From positions 80,004 through 144,003 of the forward strand of contig NZ_JAUFPL010000027.1 in the NCBI RefSeq assembly GCF_030409215.1: a DNA stretch of 64,000 nucleotides, given 5' to 3'. Position numbers and translations under genes: made by a program. Below the pieces are notes generated by a model. That model was given only the letters and a program-made list of their open reading frames with translations. It was not told the DNA's origin and ran no database searches. Positions 31,178 through 39,774 of this stretch are shown here, one piece after another; positions within the stretch are counted from its first letter, which is position 1, and the number at the start of each line of letters is the position of its first letter. The stretch comes from Halomonas ramblicola (lineage in GTDB: Bacteria; Pseudomonadota; Gammaproteobacteria; Pseudomonadales; Halomonadaceae).

Positions 31178-32871
31178 GCCGGCGCGTCCCGCCAGCGCAC
31201 CCGGCACACCGCCGCGGGCATGCCCCGGGCGCGGAAGAAGGCCAGCCAGCGGCGCTGGTTGTCCTGCAGACGGTCGCCGGGACCCTTGACCTCGATCCAG
31301 CGGTAGCGCGGCTCGCCCGCCGGGGCATGGGGATGGAACTGGATCAGGTCGGGCAACCCGGCCCGGTTGGCGCGCAGATCCCCCAGCAGCCGCTCGAAGC
31401 AGGCTCGCAGGTGGGCCGGCGGCAGGCAGGCCAGGGCGAGCTCCAGCAGGGCCTCGTCCAGAGCCTCCCAGTGCACGAAGGGCGAGGCGATACCGTGCTT
31501 CTCCCGCCAGGTGGCAAGGATCGCCTCACCATGGCGGCCGTCGTCGAGCCTCGCCAGGCAGGCCTCGAAGCGTGCCCGGCGGCGGGCCACGAAGTCCTCG
31601 CGATAGAGGTCGGCGGGGGCGGCCTGGAAGGGGTGGAAGAAGGCCCCGGGCAGGGGCGCGAACAGCGCCTCCCAGCACAGCAGCCCGAACAGGCCGCCGA
31701 CCAGGGCATTCTCCACGTAGTGCACCGGGGCCGCGTCGCGGTGCAGGTGATCGCGCACCGCCAGCTCCACGCCGGCGGTGCGCGGCAGGACCAGGTCCAG
31801 CCACTCCGGCTCGGCGACGGGCGGTGACGCCACAGCGGGCAGGCCCAGGCGACGCCGCAGGCGGGGCAGCAGCCGGGCCAGTGCCTGGGCCTCCGCCTCG
31901 TCGGCGGGCGAGCGCGCCAGCGGCTCGGCCAGCACCAGGGCCTGGCGATACCGCCCCTGGCGCTCCCACAAGCGCAGCTGGCGGATGCGCGCCTCCGTGC
32001 TGCCGGTGGCCGCCGGCCAGCCCGCCGCGGCGTAGCAGTCGCGCGCCAGGGTCGCCTCGCCCTCCCGCTCCGCCTGGCGGCCCAGGACCACCCGCAGGCG
32101 CTGGGCGCGGGTCCGCAACCAGGGGTTGGCGGCCGGCATCGCGGGCCACTCCGCGGCGAGCGTGGCGGCCGGCTCGCCGGTGTCGAGCCGTTCGCGCAGG
32201 CGGTGCAGGGCCAGGTAGGTCTCCAGTTCCTCGCGGTGCCGGAAGGCGCGGGAATCGGCGTCGAGGGGCACGCGCTCGAAGCGCTGCAGGCCCAGCTCGG
32301 TGAGCACGAACTCGGCCCAGTCCTGGCGCAGGTTGCCGAAGAACAGCAGGCGCAGGCGGTCGCAGCCCTCCATCACGGTGAGCCGCACCACCCGGTCCGG
32401 GGCCTCGGGCCACCAGGCGGCGAGCGGCCGGGGTGCGAGATCCCGCGTGGCCAGCGCCTCATGCAGCGCCGCCTTGCCCAGCGAGGCCGGCAAGCCCGCC
32501 GCGGCGATCTCGTCGGCCAGCGCCCGGCGCAGTTCCGCCAGGCGCAGTTGGGCGAAGAGGGTCGCGAGGTCCAGCGCCGGGGCGTCCTCCACCAGCCCGG
32601 CCGCCACCAGGGGCGCCAGGGCCGAGTCGGTATCGCCGATCTCGGCGTAGGCGAGCCGCGCGGTGCGGAAGTGCTCGCCCTTGCGCATCACCATGCGTAC
32701 CAGCAGTGCCTGGGCGGCCCGGGGCAGCGTGGCGAAGGTGACGAGAAAGCCGTGCTCCTCCGCGTTCAGCAGGTCGCCGTGACGCTCGGCGACCCAACCC
32801 AGCACGAAACGGAAGTTCGCCAGGTAGTAGAAGGGATCCGCCAGGGAGGCGGTGGGCGAGGCACTGGTCAT
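31174..32871 (-). CDS. FAN1-like VRR-NUC nuclease
   Basis: A 565-residue homolog of bacterial FAN1, a structure-specific nuclease that unhooks DNA interstrand cross-links. The N-terminal part FYYLANFRFVLGWVAERHGDLL is followed by a helical repeat region (about 170-330). The C-terminal VRR-NUC domain shows GLPDLIQFHP and WIEVKGPGDRLQDNQRRWL, the Asp, Glu and Lys of the nuclease centre. It is translationally coupled to the downstream iron-sulfur helicase by an ATGA overlap, pointing to joint action in repair. Confidence 0.9.
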   Translation of the reverse strand: MTSASPTASLADPFYYLANFRFVLGWVAERHGDLLNAEEHGFLVTFATLPRAAQALLVRMVMRKGEHFRTARLAYAEIGDTDSALAPLVAAGLVEDAPALDLATLFAQLRLAELRRALADEIAAAGLPASLGKAALHEALATRDLAPRPLAAWWPEAPDRVVRLTVMEGCDRLRLLFFGNLRQDWAEFVLTELGLQRFERVPLDADSRAFRHREELETYLALHRLRERLDTGEPAATLAAEWPAMPAANPWLRTRAQRLRVVLGRQAEREGEATLARDCYAAAGWPAATGSTEARIRQLRLWERQGRYRQALVLAEPLARSPADEAEAQALARLLPRLRRRLGLPAVASPPVAEPEWLDLVLPRTAGVELAVRDHLHRDAAPVHYVENALVGGLFGLLCWEALFAPLPGAFFHPFQAAPADLYREDFVARRRARFEACLARLDDGRHGEAILATWREKHGIASPFVHWEALDEALLELALACLPPAHLRACFERLLGDLRANRAGLPDLIQFHPHAPAGEPRYRWIEVKGPGDRLQDNQRRWLAFFRARGMPAAVCRVRWRDAPA

Positions 32872-33020
32872 ATATCCATGATATCAGCCTCAACAGGCTG
32901 ACTCACCGTTTCTCGGAGCTGATCCGGCGACAGGCCTGCGAGGAGGCGCTGTGAACCCCTCCATGGGCGCTACCGACGCCCTGCTGCGCTCTCGCGTCCC
33001 GCTCCGCTTGCAGGTCCGGT

Positions 33021-33040
33021 GCTGGCCATCCATGGCCAGC
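33021..33040. repeat. Inverted repeat in the 188-base gap
   Basis: GCTGGCCAT-CC-ATGGCCAGC, a perfect 9-bp inverted repeat just after the stop of the nitronate monooxygenase gene. A second small hairpin TCAGCCT-CAAC-AGGCTGA sits at 32884-32901. Neither has a T tract. Both may help end or punctuate transcription before the FAN1-like gene. Confidence 0.45.
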
Positions 33041-33059
33041 CCGTTCGGAGCAGTGCCCC

Positions 33060-34154
33060 TCACCCCTGGCGTAGGACCTCCTCTTCGGCCTGTCCCCGGC
33101 GCCCCTCGTCATATCCAGCCAGGCCCCGAGCCAGCGCGGCGATCACCTCGGCGGCGGGCACCTCGCGGCAGCCGCTGGCATTCTGGCCGGCCCACAGCGG
33201 CGAGAAGTCGCCGCTGCCGGCGTCCTCGGCGGCGGCGCGCAGCGGGGCGATGGCCGCGGTGGCCAGGGGAAAGGCCGGGGCCGCCTCGCCCATCGGCCCC
33301 AGTTCGCTCATCAGCCGGGTGACGATGCCCCGGGCCGGGCGACCGGTGTAGAGGTTGGTCAGCGCCGTATGGCGGGCCGCCTCCGACTGCAGGGCACGGC
33401 GATGGATGGCCGAGATGCGCGCCTCGGGGCAGCACAGCAGGGCGGTGCCCACCTGGACGGCATCGGCGCCCAGCGCCAGGGCCGCGGCCACGCCGCGGGC
33501 ATCGCCGATGCCGCCGGCGGCGATCACCGGCACGCCGACCACCGCCTTCACCTGCGGCACCAGAGCCAGGGTGCCCAGTTGGGTGGTGAGGTCGTCGGTG
33601 AGGAAGAGGCCGCGATGACCGCCCGCCTCGAGGCCCTGGGCGATCACCGCATCGGCGCCGTGGGCCTCGAGCCAGCAGGCCTCCGCCACCGTGGTGGCCG
33701 AGGCCAGCACCCGGGCGCCCCAGGCCTTGACCCGTGCCACCAGCTCGGGCGCCGGCAGGCCGAAGTGGAAGCTCACCACCTCGGGGTGGAAGGGTTCGAG
33801 GGCGTCGCAGGCCTCATGATCGAAGGGCCGGCGCCCCGGGCCTGCCGGCACGGCGTCGATGTCCAGGCCGAACTCGGCGTAGAAGGGCGCAAGCGCGGCG
33901 CGCCAGCGTGCCTCCGCCGCAGGGTCGGGCGCGGGGGGCGCGTGGCAGAAGAAGTTGACGTTGAGCGGCGCCGAGGTGGCGGCGCGGATGGCGGCGAGTT
34001 CCTCGGCCATGGCCTGCGGGGTGAGCATGGCGCAGGGCAGCGCGCCCAGGCCGCCGGCGCGGGCCACGGCGATGGCCAGTTCGCTGCCCTGGGCGCCGGC
34101 CATGGGCGCCTGCAGGATGGGCCGGGCGATGCCCAGGCATTCGTGAAGCCGCAT
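33060..34154 (-). CDS. Nitronate monooxygenase-type flavoprotein
   Basis: A 364-residue TIM-barrel FMN enzyme of the NMO/2-nitropropane dioxygenase family, which oxidises toxic alkyl nitronates such as propionate 3-nitronate. Typical segments are IARPILQAPMAGAQGSELA, the Gly-rich AGGLGALPCAM, DAVIAQGLEAGGHRG and PVIAAGGIGDARG. Length and motifs fit class I enzymes. The nearby protease gene lies 79 bases upstream on the same strand, so the two may share a transcript. Confidence 0.9.
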   Translation of the reverse strand: MRLHECLGIARPILQAPMAGAQGSELAIAVARAGGLGALPCAMLTPQAMAEELAAIRAATSAPLNVNFFCHAPPAPDPAAEARWRAALAPFYAEFGLDIDAVPAGPGRRPFDHEACDALEPFHPEVVSFHFGLPAPELVARVKAWGARVLASATTVAEACWLEAHGADAVIAQGLEAGGHRGLFLTDDLTTQLGTLALVPQVKAVVGVPVIAAGGIGDARGVAAALALGADAVQVGTALLCCPEARISAIHRRALQSEAARHTALTNLYTGRPARGIVTRLMSELGPMGEAAPAFPLATAAIAPLRAAAEDAGSGDFSPLWAGQNASGCREVPAAEVIAALARGLAGYDEGRRGQAEEEVLRQG

Positions 34155-34233
34155 GCTGCCACTCCTCTGGCGATGGATCGCCCCAGCCTGCCGCGGCGGC
34201 GGGCCGCCCGCAAGGCGACCAAGGCCGCAGGGA

Positions 34234-34761
34234 TCACTCGGCGCCGGCCGGCTCGAGGATCATGCGCGCGTCGCGGATGCGGATGTCGAAGCGGTCGAGG
34301 AAGCTCATGCCCATCAGCGCCGTGTCGCCCTCCAGGCCGGGGCTGATGGAGCCCTGGACGTCGTGGGCGGCATAGCCGCCCAGGCTCACCTCGTCGAGGG
34401 TGGTGAGCTCCCCGCGCACCCGGCCGTTGGCGGTGTTGAACCAGGCGCCGCCGGTGGATTCCAGCCCCAGCCGCTCGGCCATGGACGCCGGGACCGCCAC
34501 ATAGGTCGCCCCGGTGTCCACCAGGAACTCCACCGGCTCGCCGTTGATCCGCCCGGTGGCCAGGAAGTGACCTGAACGGCTGCGCTCCAGCACCAGGGGC
34601 TCGCCGTCGCCGACGGCGTTGACCAGGTGTGCATTGGGATTGCGCTGGCGCTCCACATAGCCATGGAACCACCAGGTCCCGGCGGCGATGAACAGCATCC
34701 AGAACAGCAGCATCATGCCGAGCCCGGTGCGCCTCACCGCCTTGTTCTCGTCGCGCATCAT
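34234..34761 (-). CDS. Membrane-anchored retropepsin-like aspartic protease
   Basis: A 175-residue protein with one N-terminal membrane helix (residues about 13-34) and a single clan-AA aspartic protease domain with the catalytic motif FLVDTGATYVAVP (Asp82). Single-domain enzymes of this type act as homodimers. The domain faces the periplasm if topology follows the positive-inside rule. Two ATGs in tandem (34761, 34758) follow a GAGGGGAGC site; either could start it. The target is unknown. Confidence 0.85.
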   Translation of the reverse strand: MMRDENKAVRRTGLGMMLLFWMLFIAAGTWWFHGYVERQRNPNAHLVNAVGDGEPLVLERSRSGHFLATGRINGEPVEFLVDTGATYVAVPASMAERLGLESTGGAWFNTANGRVRGELTTLDEVSLGGYAAHDVQGSISPGLEGDTALMGMSFLDRFDIRIRDARMILEPAGAE

Positions 34762-34874
34762 GCTCCCCTCGCGAATGCCCTCGGTCCTTGGACCCGACGA
34801 CGCTGGGCGGATTCCCCGACCCTGCCCCAACGGCGCACACGGCACGCGATCGCCGCCCATGGCCGCGGCCCGAC

Positions 34875-36233
34875 TCACCGCCCGCCGTTGCGCGCCTCCC
34901 AGGCCTCGGCGGCTTGCTGGCCGCGGGCCTGGTTCACCGCCAGGCAGACCAGGATGGCAACGATGAACAGCACCGCGCAGAGCAGGATCGAGGCCTGCAG
35001 GCCCACCACCGTCTGCAGCAGCCCCAGGGCGATGATGCCGAAGACCCCGGCCAGCTTGTTGGCCAGGCCCCAGAAGCCGAAGAACTCGGCGGCCTTGCGG
35101 GTCGGCGAGAAGAGCCCCACCAGGGCGCGGCTGGCGGACTGGCTGGAGCCCAGCGACAGCCCGGCCAGGCAGCCCACCACCAGGAAGAGGTGCTGGGCCT
35201 CCCAGGCGAGGCCGAGGCGCGCGTTGAGGAAGGCGGTGACCTCGGGGGTGGCCCAGATCGCCAGGATCGCCGCCACCCAGAGGCACAGGGTGAACAGGTA
35301 GGTGACCCGGGTGCCGATGCGGTCCTGGATGAAGCCGAAGCCCAGCGCACCGGCCGCCGCGGTGATCTGCACGATGATGAACATCAGGTTGCGGATCGAC
35401 GCGTCCCAGCCGATCACCTGGGCGCCGTAGATGAAGGCGAAGGCGATGATGATGTAGACCCCGGCCATGGAGAACAGCAGCGACACCAGGAAGGTGGCCA
35501 GGTCGCGGAAATGGCGCAGCTCGTGCAGGGTGGTGGCGACACGCTCCCAGGCAATGCGCCGGTAGGATTCGCCGGGCGGCTGGGGCGTGCCACGCTCGCG
35601 GACCCACAGGAAGGTGGGAATCGCCGCGACCAGGAAGAAGCCGGCGGCGAAGGGCCCCACCCAGCGGATGCGCTCGAAGTTCTCGGCGGTGGCCTCGCCC
35701 AGCACCACCAGGGTGAAGCCCGCGGCGAAGAGCCCGCCCACGTAGCCCAGCGCCCAGCCGAAGCCGGAGATCTTGCCCAGGTCCTGCGGAGGGCCCAGGT
35801 CGGGCAGGAAGGCGGCGATGAAGGACTCGCCCATGGAGTAGGCGTAGTTGGAGACCACGATCAGCGCGAGCCCCAGCAGCACGTAGCCGGGCGCCACGAA
35901 GTAGAGCATGGCGGTGGCCGCTACCGTGGCCAGGTAGCTGGCGAACAGGAAGCGCTTCTTCTCGGCCCGGTAGTCCATCACCGCCCCGCACAGGGGCCCG
36001 GTGACCACCACCAGCAGATAGCTCACCGCCAGCGCCAGGCTCCACAGGAAGTTGGCCAGCCGATGGTCGTCACCGCGGTCGCCGACGATCACGGTGGTGA
36101 AGAGCTCACCGAACACCACGGTGATGATCAGCAGGGTGTAGGCCTGGTTGGCGAAGTCGAACATCGCCCAGCCGAAGATCTCGCGGCGCGAGGCGCGGGC
36201 CCTGGGCGGCGACAGAGTACCGGTCGAGCTCAT
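34875..36233 (-). CDS. UMF1/ATG22-like MFS transporter
   Basis: A 452-residue major-facilitator protein with about twelve membrane helices. The opening FGWAMFDFANQAYTLLIITVVFGELFT and the VSNYAYSMGESFIAAFLPDLG segment are typical of the UMF1 family related to yeast Atg22, a vacuolar amino-acid exporter. Substrate in bacteria is unknown. It lies 113 bases upstream of the protease gene on the same strand. Confidence 0.85.
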   Translation of the reverse strand: MSSTGTLSPPRARASRREIFGWAMFDFANQAYTLLIITVVFGELFTTVIVGDRGDDHRLANFLWSLALAVSYLLVVVTGPLCGAVMDYRAEKKRFLFASYLATVAATAMLYFVAPGYVLLGLALIVVSNYAYSMGESFIAAFLPDLGPPQDLGKISGFGWALGYVGGLFAAGFTLVVLGEATAENFERIRWVGPFAAGFFLVAAIPTFLWVRERGTPQPPGESYRRIAWERVATTLHELRHFRDLATFLVSLLFSMAGVYIIIAFAFIYGAQVIGWDASIRNLMFIIVQITAAAGALGFGFIQDRIGTRVTYLFTLCLWVAAILAIWATPEVTAFLNARLGLAWEAQHLFLVVGCLAGLSLGSSQSASRALVGLFSPTRKAAEFFGFWGLANKLAGVFGIIALGLLQTVVGLQASILLCAVLFIVAILVCLAVNQARGQQAAEAWEARNGGR

Positions 36234-36251
36234 CGGGACGTCCCTGTGGAT

Positions 36252-36278
36252 GGCGGGCCTTCACCATAGCAGCCCGCC
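36252..36278 (-). terminator. Hairpin downstream of CocE-type gene
   Basis: GGCGGGC - 13 bases - GCCCGCC forms a 7-bp GC stem in the 80-base gap between the hydrolase stop and the MFS start. No T tract. It is a possible terminator for the ATP-grasp/hydrolase operon. Confidence 0.4.
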
Positions 36279-36313
36279 TCGTCGCCGAGAATCATCGCCC
36301 ACCGCAGGCGTCG

Positions 36314-38347
36314 CTATACCAGGTCGCGGGGGATCGTCTCGTCCCAGGTCCGCGCATAGATGCGGGTGTCGCCCTCCCAGGCGTCCAGGGTGGCGCGGAT
36401 GCGGAAGTTCTCCGGGTCGCTGGTCAGCAGGGTACGGGTCAGGGTGTGCACCTCCCAGTCGCCGCGCTTGAAGCTGCGCCGCCACTCGGTCCAGCCGCTG
36501 ACGCTGTCGTAGTTGCCGTAGGAATAGCCGTAGCGCTCGGTCACCCGGGCGGCGATCTCCAGGTCGATGTCGTCGATACGGTAGCGCCCCTCGTCATGGA
36601 TCACCTCCAGGGTCGTCTCGTCGTTGGCCAGGTCGCGGATCACCCGCCAGGTCTCCTGGGTCGGCTGCAGCAGCGTCTTGGCCAGGGGGGACGCCCCCTC
36701 GGGCTCGCCGAAGGCGCGGAGTGCCGCCTCCTCATGGGGCCGTGGATCGCGCAGCGGCAGCAGCAGGCGACTCTCGGCCGGCCATACCGTCAAGCGCACG
36801 GGCCTGGGAGAGGGCCAGGCCAGCGGCCAGTAGCTCGTGGAGAGCGCCAGGCGGATGGCGTGGCCGGCGGGGAACTGCTGGGCGATATGCTTGAGCGGGA
36901 TGCGTACCCGATAACGCCGCCCCGCCTCCAGAGGCTCGGGATGCTCGTCGCTGTCGCGGTGGGTGAGGTTGAGCAGCCCGTAGGAGACCCGGGTGGCCTT
37001 GTCGTCCTCGCCGATGTCGGAAAGGCGCAGCGCCAGCATGGCCACCGGCTGGTCGGCGACCAACGTGAGCTCGACCAGCGGTGCCCCGCAGATCTCCAGG
37101 GGCATCTCGAGACGCGCGGTCTGGAAGATCAACGAGCCGCCGTCCTCGTCGCGCTGGTCGTGGGGCAGGTCCGGCGGCGCATTGTAGGAGCACCACTTGC
37201 CGGCGTAGAGCCCCACCGAGAGCGGCGAGCGAATATCCAGGGTCGCCTCCGGGTCTTCCGGGTCCGAGGCCTCTTCCGGCACCAGGCCATGCCCCGCGGT
37301 GAGCCGAAAGGAGACCGGCAGGATGTTGGTCGAGGGCCAGTCGGGTTCGGCGACCCAGCGTCCCGGGCGCTCCTCGTAGCGGGCCGAGGGAGGCACCGAC
37401 TCCTGCATCCACAGGCGCAGCATGGGCTCGTCCATGATCCCGGTTTCCTCGCCCTTGAGCCACTGGTCCCACCAGCGCAGCGCCTCCTGCAGGAAGCCGA
37501 TGGCCGGCCCCGGCACCCCCAGGTGGGGGTACTTGTGGGCCCAGGGGCCCACCAGCCCCTTGCGCGGCACCTCGAGCCCCTCCAGCAGCCGGAATACCGC
37601 ATTGCAGTAGCCGTCGGCCCAGCCGCTGACGGCATAGACGGGGCACTGGATGCGCGAGTAGTCCTCGCACACCGAGCCGTGTTTCCAGTAGGCATCGCGG
37701 CGCTGGTGCTCGAGCCACTTGGCCAGCCACAGGCCGCTGCCGTCCAGGCGCTCGAGCCACATCTCGCGCCAGCGCTCCCCCACCAGCTCGGGATCCGGCG
37801 GACAGGCGTTGCCGTCGAACATGGTCGAGGCCCAGGAGAGGTTGTCGGCCAGCAGACAGCCCCCCATGTGGTGGATGTCATCGGCATAGCGGTCATCGGT
37901 GAAGCACAGCGTGATCACCGCCTTGAGCTGGGGCGGGCGCAGGGCGGCGATCTGCAGGCCGTTGAAGCCGCCCCAGGAGATGCCCACCATGCCCACCTCG
38001 CCGGTGCACCAGGGCTGGGCCTCCAGCCATTCGAGGATGGCCAGGCCGTCGTCGAGCTCCTGGGGCAGGTACTCGTCGGTGAGCACCCCGTCGGACTCTC
38101 CGGTGCCGCGGATGTCGACCCGCACCCCGGCATAGCCGTGGCCGGCCCAGTAGGGGTGCATCTGGACGTCGCGCGCGGCGGTGAGGTCGCGCTTGCGATA
38201 GGGCAGGTACTCGAGGATCGCCGGCACCGGATGGCGCTCGGCATCCACCGGGCGCCAGATGCGTGCCGCGAGGCGGGTGCCATCCGCCAGGGGGATCCAG
38301 ATCTCCTCCTCCTGCACCCGCCGGGGAAATTCGTTGACGATGCGCAT
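36314..38347 (-). CDS. CocE/NonD-family serine hydrolase
   Basis: A 677-residue hydrolase of the cocaine-esterase/X-Pro dipeptidyl-peptidase group. The alpha/beta-hydrolase domain has the nucleophile Ser124 in GISWGGFNG and the DIRGTGESDG segment; a C-terminal jelly-roll (about residue 360 on) completes the XPP fold. There is no signal peptide, so it acts in the cytoplasm. It starts 49 bases after the ATP-grasp gene on the same strand. The substrate is unknown: an ester, an amide or an N-terminal X-Pro peptide are all possible. Confidence 0.9.
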   Translation of the reverse strand: MRIVNEFPRRVQEEEIWIPLADGTRLAARIWRPVDAERHPVPAILEYLPYRKRDLTAARDVQMHPYWAGHGYAGVRVDIRGTGESDGVLTDEYLPQELDDGLAILEWLEAQPWCTGEVGMVGISWGGFNGLQIAALRPPQLKAVITLCFTDDRYADDIHHMGGCLLADNLSWASTMFDGNACPPDPELVGERWREMWLERLDGSGLWLAKWLEHQRRDAYWKHGSVCEDYSRIQCPVYAVSGWADGYCNAVFRLLEGLEVPRKGLVGPWAHKYPHLGVPGPAIGFLQEALRWWDQWLKGEETGIMDEPMLRLWMQESVPPSARYEERPGRWVAEPDWPSTNILPVSFRLTAGHGLVPEEASDPEDPEATLDIRSPLSVGLYAGKWCSYNAPPDLPHDQRDEDGGSLIFQTARLEMPLEICGAPLVELTLVADQPVAMLALRLSDIGEDDKATRVSYGLLNLTHRDSDEHPEPLEAGRRYRVRIPLKHIAQQFPAGHAIRLALSTSYWPLAWPSPRPVRLTVWPAESRLLLPLRDPRPHEEAALRAFGEPEGASPLAKTLLQPTQETWRVIRDLANDETTLEVIHDEGRYRIDDIDLEIAARVTERYGYSYGNYDSVSGWTEWRRSFKRGDWEVHTLTRTLLTSDPENFRIRATLDAWEGDTRIYARTWDETIPRDLV

Positions 38348-38396
38348 GGTCCTGCTCTCCTCGTCCCTTGTGGCCCTTGCTCGGCCCCGGATCTCC

Positions 38397-39701
38397 TCAG
38401 CCCTGGATGTCGTCGAACTCGAACACCAGGCGCGCCGCCAGCTGCTCGTAGTCGGCGAGTAACTGCTCGGCCGATGACGCGCCCAGATAGACATGCGCCA
38501 GCGCAAAACTGTAGGCGTCCTGCTCGGGCAAGGAGGAGAGCCGCTGCCCTTCCTCGACCTGTACGGCGATCTGGCAACCGGGGAAGTCGGCCTCGAGCGT
38601 GGCGACCTCCTCCGGCGTGGGCACCCGGGTCACCAGGGCATCGACGAAGAACACCCGCAGGAAGAACTTGGCCGCCATGGGGAACTCGCCCTCGCGATGG
38701 GGCATGTCGGGGCGCTGCCCCAGGCCCAGGTCGATGGTGACCTGCTGATTGCTGACGCCATCGACCTTCTCGAAGAGGTCGCAATGGGACTGGGAGATGC
38801 GGGTGTTGATCTCCAGCAGCCAGATGCGCCCCTGCACCTCGTCCCAGAAGTACTCGACATTGAAGGCGGCGTTGTCATAGCCGATATGGGTCATGATGCG
38901 GTCGGTCAGCTCGACCATGGTGGCCTGGATATCCTCGGGCAGGCCCGAGGGGTAGCGGTAGTGGAAGAAGCTCAGCACCTGGGGATAGCGCAGCGAATCG
39001 ACGATCCCGTAGCTGACTACCTCGCCCTCGAAGACGTAGCCCTCCACCGTGCACTGCCAGCCGCCGATGATCTCCTCGGCCATGCAGAAGTGGCCGTCCA
39101 CGGCGGCGACCTCCGGCGGCAGGCGGGCATGCTCGAGTACCGTGTTGAAGGGGTCGGCGATCAGGCCGATCTGCTCGCGCAGCTGCTCGATGGCCTGGTA
39201 GAAGTCTTCCGGGGTGTCGATGCGAAACCCCAGCCGCGACCCGGACGACTTTATGGGCTTGACGAAGAAAGGGAAGTAGAGTCCCGCCTCGCCGATGCGG
39301 GTCATCGCCTCGTCATCGAAGGGATCGAAAGCGGTGAACGCCGGGATATGATCGGGGATCACCTCGCGCTGCACGCGGCGACTCCAGTACTTGTGCTCGC
39401 ATTTGAGCAGGCTCGTAAGCGAGGTGCTGCGAGTGCCGAAGCGCTCGCAGAGGATCGGCAGCATGGTCGAGACGGGAAAGTCCATGTAGCCGACGATGGC
39501 ATCGATGGGCTCGTCGAAGGCCTCGAGTTGCGCCGTGGCCTCCGCCAGCATGGCGGCGATGTCGAACTCCTCGGTGTCGTAGACCGCCTCCGGGGCGATC
39601 ACCCCATGGAAACGGCATCCCCGCGCCCCGTGCAGCGTCTCGAGTCGCTGCCGATTGAAGTCGTTGAGCCCCACCACGAAGATGTTCTTGACCTTGCCCA
39701 T
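38397..39701 (-). CDS. ATP-grasp ligase
   Basis: A 434-residue ATP-grasp enzyme, which joins a carboxylate to an amine or thiol via an acyl-phosphate. Visible are an N-terminal pre-ATP-grasp domain (NIFVVGLNDFNRQRLE), the lysine segment FPFFVKPIKSSGSRLGF, and IWLLEINTRISQSHCDLF for metal and ATP binding. Its product is unknown. The gene pairs with the CocE-type hydrolase, one building and one cleaving an acyl bond. Start at 39701 is a normal N-terminus, with GGGGGAGAG upstream. Confidence 0.85.
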   Translation of the reverse strand: MGKVKNIFVVGLNDFNRQRLETLHGARGCRFHGVIAPEAVYDTEEFDIAAMLAEATAQLEAFDEPIDAIVGYMDFPVSTMLPILCERFGTRSTSLTSLLKCEHKYWSRRVQREVIPDHIPAFTAFDPFDDEAMTRIGEAGLYFPFFVKPIKSSGSRLGFRIDTPEDFYQAIEQLREQIGLIADPFNTVLEHARLPPEVAAVDGHFCMAEEIIGGWQCTVEGYVFEGEVVSYGIVDSLRYPQVLSFFHYRYPSGLPEDIQATMVELTDRIMTHIGYDNAAFNVEYFWDEVQGRIWLLEINTRISQSHCDLFEKVDGVSNQQVTIDLGLGQRPDMPHREGEFPMAAKFFLRVFFVDALVTRVPTPEEVATLEADFPGCQIAVQVEEGQRLSSLPEQDAYSFALAHVYLGASSAEQLLADYEQLAARLVFEFDDIQG

Positions 39702-39774
39702 AGCTCTCTCCCCCTGTCGCGCGCCGAACCCGGCGCCTTCGAGCAGCATAGTCCAGTGCGCTAGCGATGCAGGG

